Notes under the pieces: model-generated | What the model saw: the letters and a program-made list of their open reading frames with translations, nothing else | Databases searched by the model: none | What the model was told of the DNA's origin: nothing | Source: Asterias amurensis | Lineage: Eukaryota; Echinodermata; Asteroidea; Forcipulatida; Asteriidae | DNA length: 64,000 bases | Direction: 5' to 3' | Assembly: GCF_032118995.1 (NCBI RefSeq) | Contig: NC_092657.1 | Location: 493,891 to 557,890 of the forward strand | Part shown: positions 56,061-64,000 of the stretch, piece by piece | Layout of the letters: each line of letters starts with the position of its first letter | How positions within the stretch are numbered: position 1 is the stretch's first letter | Translations under genes and position numbers: made by a program

Positions 56061-58290
56061 TGCAAATTTCCCCTGATTACCTTTTTGTACATGTTGTTTT
56101 TGAGGATTTCAGGAGCCACTTGCATTAAAACATAATTTCTGTTTCAATTTTGTCTAGGTCAAGTCATATTTAGATTGGACTAGAATAATGCCATGCAATG
56201 TGAGGTCTTATGCATGTTGGAGAGGGTGTTACACCCGTACATTTGGCGTGCGCGCATTGGGTGGGGGGATCTTCATGGCTTCAATATCTTCCCACTGCTA
56301 TTTACACTAATGGTCGTAGCCTCGATTCCAACGTGAGTTAAAGTGCCTTTGACGAAATTTCCACAGGATTCAGGAGCATTCTTTCTTCTACTGTCATCGT
56401 TTTAGCATCTGTCTTTAGCTTCTTTAGGGAACCACTTTTTATCGCGGCACCCGAGGGAGGGGGGGGGGGGGGCTGGATGTAACTCTTTAGCAAGAGAGGT
56501 TACCGGTCATGTTATCAGACTTTTATTGCCTTATACATGATTCTTACGAAATTTGGCAAGGAGGTATTTTGGGTACGTAGTTGAAGTCATGGTTGTTGGA
56601 GAGGGAAATCAGACGTGACATAAACGTTTCTTGATAATTATGCACGTTGCAAATTCACGTGACTAAAGATTTGCATAAAGTGAATAATTATACTAAAACG
56701 TTTACTTCACGTCCGAGATTTCTGCAAACAATACTTGAGAGCCATGACTTCAAGTACGTACCCAAAATACTACCTTGCCAAATTTCGGCAACAGTATATC
56801 AATACATGCTTGAAACTAACCGCGTAAAATAGAGCCTAGTGGATGGGCAAACCCGAATGGCTTTTTCTAACGATTTAACCAATAACTTATTGAACATCCA
56901 CCCTGGGAGCCATGAATAATAAAGTGGCTCTCTAAACAAGCTAAAGACAGACAAAAATAATCCCTTATTAAAGAAGTGGTACTAACTGATAATAGAATGA
57001 AAAAGTAACTCCCCTTTAAGCGAGATACATTATGGTTCGTCTCATTAGAGGCAAAACCGATCTGGAAGTAGCTTGGCAGTAAATTCTGATTCCCAAATCC
57101 ATTTTCCAGACATTTGTAGCCAATTTACGAAGAGTATCAAAGGTCATGACCCTCATTGGGGTTCAATGTCAGCAATTTTTTTTTATTTTAAGTTACTCAC
57201 TTTTTAGTGTGAAGAATATGACCAAATTGTTATGATGAATCTTACTTGCTATTGTTTTAACTTAACAGCCAGATTGACTCTTGATGTAAGATAGTTATAG
57301 AGTAAGCAGCGACCGGCTTTGTTTTAAAATAAAGAGCTGTTCAAAACAGCTTACTTGTCAAAGAATGTCTCTGCTGTGCAAAAATAAGCAGGATACAAGT
57401 CGCAAAATGTATGTTGTACTTGTGACGCGATGTTTTGACTGATATAATCTGGTATTCCTGAATCTGGTAGCACAACCATAGTGCTTAGCTACTTCTTGTG
57501 CTAAACAAGTAGCTCTTTGACTTTTTTCCGGGGGGGTGGTGGTTTGGGGGAACAACATGATTAAGTATTTCAATGTGATGTGACCTAGCTGGGGCACGTT
57601 GATAATTTTCAAAATTCTGAGAATTTAGCACTAGTTAAAAAAACATGTGTTTCAGTTTTCCAAACTGTGTTACAGGAATGTGATTTCATGTAATCAAGCT
57701 TCATTACAGGGGGCGTTCCCAGTTGGCATATCTCACAGTGGTACAAATCACTACCGACCAGATACAAGTATCTTTAGTTTTATGTGCTGAAAGTATTAAG
57801 ATTATTTTTATCAAAGTTTGGTTGTACAACTCCGAGTAAAGATCAACAAAAAACGTTAGACCTAAAGAGGTAGCGGTTAGAGCCGTTTCTGCTTTCTGCT
57901 CTCGTCACAAAATCTCACGACAACATTTCTTGGCTGTTTGCCGCTTGGACGAGTTGGACTAAGCCAGGGATTTGTAGTTAAAGCTGTTCTGTTAGTCGAG
58001 GTCCAATCCAACACTTTAAAGAAAGAGCTTTGACTACTGACCTCTTACTGGTCTTTAAAACATTTCAATGTGCCGACTTCTTTGGATCGTAACATAGCGT
58101 TAAAGCGCAAAACCTATGGACGGATTTGATGAACTTCTCTTCATCTTACGGAGCAAACTTCCAAATCCAAACTGAAAGACTAGATTGTATCAAAGAACAT
58201 TATTAGTACATTTTTAGAACACAAAATATTTTGGAATTGAGTTTTGGGGGTTTGGAAACGAGTTGTCTTTTGTGGATGAAGCTGATTTGT
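56061..58290. other. Intergenic interval upstream of the MAM gene
   Basis: Unique AT-rich sequence with a poly-G run (56458-56472) and a decayed MITE-B (about 57340-57510). No exon is supported. A TGACGTCA (CRE-type) octamer lies at 58291-58298, two bases before the MAM gene ATG. Confidence 0.5.
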
Positions 58291-58300
58291 TGACGTCATA

Positions 58301-59475
58301 ATGGAGCCATTATGGCGCCGGTTGGCCGTTGGATTCACTGTGGTGTTACTGATATCTTGCAGTTGCGGTGAGTAGAATTTGAACCTCTGAAGTGCCATAG
58401 TTTTCGAGAAAGAAGTAATTTTCCACGAATTTGATTTCGATACCTCAGATTTAGAACTTGAGGTCTCGAAATCAACCATCTAAACGCACACAACTTCGTG
58501 TGACACGGGTGTTTTTTTTCTTTCGTTATTATCTCGCAAGTTCGATGACCGATTGAGCTCAAATTTTTACAGGTTTGTTATTTTATGCATATGTTGAAAT
58601 ACACCAACCTTGAAGGCTAGTCTTTGACAATTACCAATAGTGTCCACTGCCTTTAAGCCACACTAAACGCTACTTCACAGTTAGTAGCACCCTCACGTAA
58701 AAAGAAGGTCACGAACTCAGATGTATTAAAGGCCTATAAATTACACGAAGAGAAGGTGGTTTGCCCGCTGGTGTTCCTGGCAGTGGCTGCTGAATATTAT
58801 GCCAGGGCACTTTGTAACCGCTTACAAGAGGTGTTACATATGAGTCTCATAATTTCAAAGAAACTTCAAATACCTGTAGCGCAAAGAGTTGACCCCATTA
58901 TCAAAGACCAAAGCTTCAACAATACATTTTAAAGAAGAAAAACTGTCAAAAAGCTCATTAAAAACTTTAACATTCCTTTCTCAGTTTACCATAAAGAGAG
59001 AGAAAACTTTTAACCGTACGGTTTCCATTAGGCCCTTTCAAGACATAAATTATGCGAATATTAGGCCTAAGGTTTTCTCTCGCAAAAGAGCTGCTCGCAG
59101 TAGACCCCATTTTCCACAAAACTTATGTAATAATTTCCATCTTTATGTAAAGGGAATAAGCCTAAAGTGATTTGTGATTATAGCGAGCCATAAATACAAC
59201 CTTTGACCATGAAACATCTTAATCCATTTTATCAACAAATAATTATTTTAATTTTATCTAAGTCTAGGTCAGTTGAGATAAGACACCGAAAAAGGAAAAG
59301 AGACCGTATGTTCAGCCAAACTTTATTAACGATAACAACATCTGATTGATTTGCAATATGTTTAAAATAGTTAAGTATTTTTTTAAACGAGACCATAAAG
59401 CAAAGGCGAATCTTTGGCACATATTGCAGATTACCCCCCGCACCACCCCCGAAGTACCTTCGTTCCTTTTTCTTC

Positions 59476-59512
<37 letters not shown>

Positions 59513-62500
59513 GGGGGGGGGTGTTTTCTTTAATGGATTATTTTTATTCTTATGAAAATGTGTACATGGCCTTGAAGCGGTGGACACTATTGGTAATTAC
59601 TCAAAATAATTATACGCATGAAACCTTTCTTGGTGACGAGTAGTGAGGAGAGGTTGATAGTATAAAACATTGTGAGAAACGGCCCACTCTGATGTGCCAT
59701 AGTTTTCGAGAAAGAAGTAATTTTCCACGAATTTGATTTCGGGACCTCATATCAAGAACTTGAGGTCTCGAAATCAACCATCCAAACGCAAACAACTTCG
59801 TATGACAAGGATGTTTTTTTCTTTCATTATATCTCGCAAGTTTGATGACCGATTAAGCTCAAATTTTCACAGGGTTATTTTATGCATATGTTGAGATACA
59901 CCAACTGTGAAGGCTAGTCTATGACAATAAATTACACCAAAAAAAGTCCCCGGCGGCCCTGCGCACCCTCCCCCCTTCCCCCGCCCCTCCCTCTACCACG
60001 GATCGTGTATCATTGCATTGCCCGCGTTTCGAAAAGGCCCATACTCTCTTCGTACCACTTGGGGGCGCTGTACAAAATCTGGGACTCTTTTTGCGTGCTT
60101 TTTTAAATCGGTGTCAAAAAAAGTGAAGAAATTACACATTTTTTGTTTGAATTATCTCGTCAAATTGCTATCAAATGACATGAACATCAAAGCCAATCAT
60201 TTAACATAGATTATTAAAGGTAAGGCGAAGTTTAATGTGGTTTTAAATACATGTTGAGCGTTGCATTTTGACAGTGACAGGCATTGCATTTATTCCCAGA
60301 GAAGAGTGAGGAGAGTTGTCAGGTTGTGTTAACACGTGACCGTAACCGAAGACTAAATAGAGTTATATTTACACTTGGCTACACTCAGCTCAGGTCTGGA
60401 GCTATGTATGTACTGAGAGTGAGAGTCTGACATGTAGATAAGATAGATTGATATACATATTTAATACAGCCCTTCCATTCCAAGTTGAAAGTTGTCAAAA
60501 ACAGTGTCTCACTTTTCACCCTTTTCTTTTTTTACTTCACCATGGTCACGGTCAATGATACCGTCATATCATCCAATGACAGGGGAGTGGGGGGGGGGGG
60601 GGGGCTACATGACACATAACTTTTATTATAAGACTTTTTAAAAGTGTGTATTTTTACTTCTTTCTTCTAAATCTAATTCTACCTCTATCAATATCATATT
60701 TTATCTTCTATCTAGTGCTACATTACATTACTCATCAAAGCCAAAGTCCCACAACCTTTGCTTTAGAATTAGATCATTCATCATCGAGCTAGCCTGTATC
60801 TGTTTTGTATTTTGTTTTTATATTTTATTTATTTGTCGGTTTCTTTCTTTCCCAGTTCGTCATGGAAATTGTCAAGGTTCAACCACTGTGGTACCTCCTG
60901 TTTCAAGCCGTAAGTATTGTGGGTCGGTAAACTAATAAGAGGAACGACTGTGAGTGTGAGGTGAAGTTTTGAAGACCTCATAGTCATAGTTCTAGTAGTA
61001 GTACACATGGTAACAGGTTAGAGGTATTTTTTTGTTGGAAGTGTATTTGAAAAACACATTTTGTGAAAAAAAACATGAGGAAAACTTACTGGGCAAATTT
61101 TACACAATTTCGGTTGAACAAAGAAAAATTGACACGAGCAGGACTTGAACATGCAACCTTAGACATAATCACTGAATAATTTCAGTAGTTTGCTCTACAG
61201 ACGTTGGGCCCATGCTCCAATGGATAGCTCCACAGCCTAAGGTTCCGTAAGTAAATATCCAAAAGTTCTTAACTGGCACCCCGAACAAAGATATTAATAA
61301 TAACACAAAATAGGGACACCGCCAACATAGGCTAGATAGCTCAAATGGTAGAGTGCCGGCACAATAATCCGGAGGTTGTTGGTTCTAATCCCACTCTTTG
61401 TTCAACCCTAAAAATCAAACTGATATTTGTATTGGCCGTTTTTCAAATTCAGAGCCGACCGATTGGAATTGTGACTTTGAGCTCGATCTCTGTACGTACA
61501 CTCAAGCTCTAGATGACAACTTTGATTGGACTAGAGACTTTGGTGGGACGGCTTCAACCAATACTGGACCAAGTGTGGACCACACAAAGGGAGATGGTAA
61601 GGAAAAGGTTTAGAAAATCAAACATGTTATCACACAAAGCATGGAAAAATATAGCGCTTCTGCGCCCCATACCCAACAAGGCCGAAAGACTTACAAATTT
61701 ATCTTCTAGCCTCATTAAGTCAATGAGGTTAGGTCATAAATGTTGTTTTTAATTTTCCACGCGTAAAGTTTAGAATGTAATTTTTGCATTGACTATATGC
61801 CGAGCTTGGAAGTGTCGTGGCCGAGCGGTTAAGAGCACCGAATTCAAACTCTAGTGTTTCTGATCAGCAGAGTGTGGGTTCGAATCCCCAGCCGTGACAC
61901 TTGTGTCCTTGAGCAAGACACTTAACCATTGCTTCGTCCTTCGGATGGGACGTAAAGCCGTTGGTCCCATGTGTTGTGTAACGCATGTAAAAGAACCCAG
62001 TGCACTTATCGAAAAGAGAAGGGGTTCGCCCCGGTGTTCCTGGTTGTGGCTGCTTAATGCGCCTTAGCACCTTGTAAACCCTTATTAGGTGCTAAATAAT
62101 TGGGTCTCAGAATTCATCACTACAATTACCTATCTTTCTGAAAGTTTGTATAATACTCAGCGCCTTGAGTACCTTGTTTGGTAGATACGTGCGCTATATA
62201 AGACTTCAATATTATATTATTATTAGCTTGACGCATTGACACACTCACAATACGCAGAGTGCAATATAAAAACTAGGAGAAGGTTACGGCTTAATACCAC
62301 ACTTCGTTTTGAGCATCTAATTGGAGGATTAGCGCATACTCAAAAGACTCCTTGCATAATGGTGGCAAAATCTCATAGAAATAGAACCAGGAGAGTGCTG
62401 AGCTCAACCGACCCGTGTGTCGTCTGTGGTCACAGCTTCTCGCACTAAGTGTAACGTGACACCTGGTGTGGCTAAATTATCATCACATGACATGCACTGT

Positions 62501-64000
62501 GGACCGTTTCTACGTGTTATCATTGCCCTCTCATCTAATAAAGTAGTTGCTCACTCAGTTTCTTATGTAATTATTTAAATCTTTAAGTACTACCACTACT
62601 TTCTTTGTCCTCTCAATGATGAAATTCCTAGCCTGAAAATTACAATGTCAACCTCATTCTCATTTATCTCGATCATCCCCTTACATTACAGCTACTGGTT
62701 TCTACATGTACATTGAGACTTCAAGCCCTCGCGTTCAGGACGAGGTTGCACGCCTGGAGAGCGGTCTTATACCCAACCCTAACAACCAGATGTGTGTGAC
62801 ATTCTGGTATCATATGTTTGGAGACCATGTTCAAGATCTTAATATTTATATCAAGACGTTGAACGGACTCGGAACTGCTAAGTGGACGAGGTCTGGAACT
62901 AAGCTTGACAAGTGGTACCAAGGAGATTTCAGTGTCGTCCCTACCGCTGACTTTCAGGTGAAGATTGATATTTATTGACCCATAAGGCCATGTCACACGA
63001 GGCAAATTACAGGCAACCAGTTCCAGGTAATCTCAGAGAAGAGAAGCCATTCATGTTTGAATGATCTCATCTTATTCTTGGGGATCGTGTTACTCATGTG
63101 CTTCCAAGGTGGTCCTGTAGCAAAGAAAAGTGCAAGCCTGAGGAATCCTGGAAACGGGTGCTTGTTATGTGAACCTCAAAAACTAGGGTTAACCATGATA
63201 AGTGCTCTGAGTTCTTTAACGTCCTCTACCTTTCCATGGCCAGGTCTTAAACCTACACTCTGCTGATCAGAAACTAGAGCTCGAGTCCAGTGCTCTTATC
63301 CGCTGGACCACAAATGACAAAAAGTCAAACTTGAAATATTGAAGTTTATAAGGATCTATATGTTTTGATTTTGTTTTTTTCTCAGGTTGTGTTCGAGGGA
63401 GTCGTTGGTTCTACGTACCTGTCAGATATCGCTATTGATGACATCACAGTAACCAATGGCGATTGTCCTGGTAGGTTTCATTCAATACTTTGTTCAGATT
63501 CGCACTTGATTGGGAAAAATGTAAGTCTGTATTTAGACCTTGCAGAGGGCACCACAGCGAAAGCACAGGGAACCGCAACAATATCTGTGGGTGTCCTTCA
63601 TGCGGTGAGCAAATGACTCGGGTGCCCTTCCGACAGTGAGAGACATGCGTCCCATCACTACCAATCATGGTCTAAGATGATGAGGATATTTGTTACTCGC
63701 ACCTTGTGTAATACTGCACCTTCACAACCACACTACATGAACACCCCTACACTACACCTTGGACAAGCAGTTAGCTTTCTAGGTGGTTATTCATCAAGCA
63801 CCAAGCTATCGCTAATTTGTTCAGGCCTGCAATTCTGTATACATTTTTGTCTAAAATTTTATTATTAATAACTGGTACAATTCATTTCTGTGTTTGTGAT
63901 TAGCGAGAGACTTGTGTGAGTTCCAGGATTCAGGCATCTGTAACTTCGTCCAGGATAGCACGGATGATTTTGATTGGGTGCAGAACAGTGGATCAACAAC
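58301..64000 (+). CDS. Secreted or cell-surface MAM-domain protein, 5' part (6 exons seen, runs off the window)
   Basis: Exons: 58301-58367, 60856-60909, 61453-61596, 62692-62957, 63386-63470 and 63904 onward (cut by the window end); phases 1,1,1,0,1 agree. Residues 1-22 ([20 protein letters not shown]) form a signal peptide encoded by exon 1. A short Thr/Pro linker ([15 protein letters not shown]) leads to the first MAM domain (about 47-205): [73 protein letters not shown] and C in GDCPG, all typical of the family. A second MAM domain starts in exon 6 ([25 protein letters not shown]). MAM domains mediate adhesion and receptor dimerisation; transmembrane or catalytic parts, if any, lie beyond the edge. 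Confidence 0.88.
58380..58662. mobile_element. MITE-A, 5'-truncated, at the start of MAM gene intron 1
   Basis: Begins about 12 bp after the exon 1 donor with CCTCTGAAGTGCCATAG and runs to ATAGTGTCCACTGCCT/TTAA at 58663. It lacks the terminal ~90 bp on the left. Confidence 0.75.
58735..58855. repeat. SINE S1 tail fragment
   Basis: GAGAAGGTGGTTTGCCCGC, GGTGTTCCTGGCAGTGGCTG and CACTTTGTAACC match the 3' half of the SINE at 61808-62222. Confidence 0.6.
59486..59521. repeat. Poly-T/poly-G tract
   Basis: About 26 T followed by about 9 G, next to a T/C-rich stretch. Another poly-G run lies at 60588-60603. Confidence 0.95.
59572..59932. mobile_element. MITE-A copy in MAM gene intron 1
   Basis: Starts TTGAAGCGGTGGACACTATT (first TTAA mutated) and ends near GGCTAGTCTATGACAATAAA. 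It shares the GAGAAACGGCCC and TCGAGAAAGAAGTAATTTTC blocks. Confidence 0.8.
61310..61425 (+). repeat. SINE S3 copy
   Basis: GGGACACCGCCAACATAGGC, then TAGCTCAAATGGTAGAGTGC (A box) and GGTTCTAATCCCA (mutated B box), and tail CTTTGTTCAACCC. Partner of 20950-21060. It ends 27 bp before MAM exon 3. Confidence 0.7.
61808..62222 (+). mobile_element. tRNA-Ser-like SINE S1, full length, in the MAM gene
   Basis: The head has GTGTCGTGGCCGAGCGG, TTAAGAGCACCG and GGTTCGAATCCCCAGCCG. The body has TTCGTCCTTCGGATGGGACG and GTGCACTTATCGAAAAG. It ends with GCGCTATATAAGACTTC and ATT repeats. Confidence 0.85.

Overview
The window is eukaryotic nuclear DNA from a marine deuterostome, most probably an echinoderm and perhaps a sea star. 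It has short spliced exons with GT..AG borders and a very high density of short inverted-repeat transposons, tRNA-derived SINEs and minisatellites. The species call is an inference from the style of the repeats and the gene content. No viral, prokaryotic or CRISPR sequence was seen.

Six protein genes can be assembled exon by exon, with matching reading phase at every junction. On the minus strand from left to right (3' to 5') they are: a 7-exon gene for an N-myristoylation-signal protein of the adenylate/nucleotide kinase fold with a degenerate P-loop (648-18337); a 6-exon ric-3 gene, a nicotinic acetylcholine receptor chaperone (22294-27822); a 10-exon bora gene, the Aurora-A/PLK1 mitotic cofactor (31029-38575); and a 5-exon TMED1/5-like p24 cargo receptor gene (50278-53948). 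On the plus strand are a two-coding-exon secreted protein built of PEGSRPPR repeats (43572-44774) and the 5' part of a secreted MAM-domain protein that runs off the right edge (58301-64000+). The genes share no obvious pathway; their neighbourhood looks like ordinary metazoan gene order.

Introns and intergenic DNA are filled with dispersed families, named here for convenience. MITE-A has ends like AGGCACTGGACACTA flanked by TTAA. MITE-B has ends GGCCCAATTTC..GAAATTGGGCC flanked by CAG or CTG. MITE-C has ends like GGGTGCGTTCGATTAGC. MITE-D has ends GGGTCGATTTCAC flanked by CAG. There is also a 66-79 bp near-perfect hairpin element flanked by 9-bp direct repeats, several foldback elements, at least three tRNA-like SINE families and fragments of a CR1/L2-like LINE. 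Several elements sit inside others, and these nestings give direct evidence for target-site duplications.

The least ordinary features are: tandem duplications that repeatedly overlap exon ends in the kinase-like gene (exons 2, 4 and 7); the hierarchical minisatellite that forms the PEGSRPPR protein, which lies between TTAA MITEs; the hairpin family with 9-bp direct repeats; and the nested insertions that assign the two dominant MITE families to probable transposase superfamilies.
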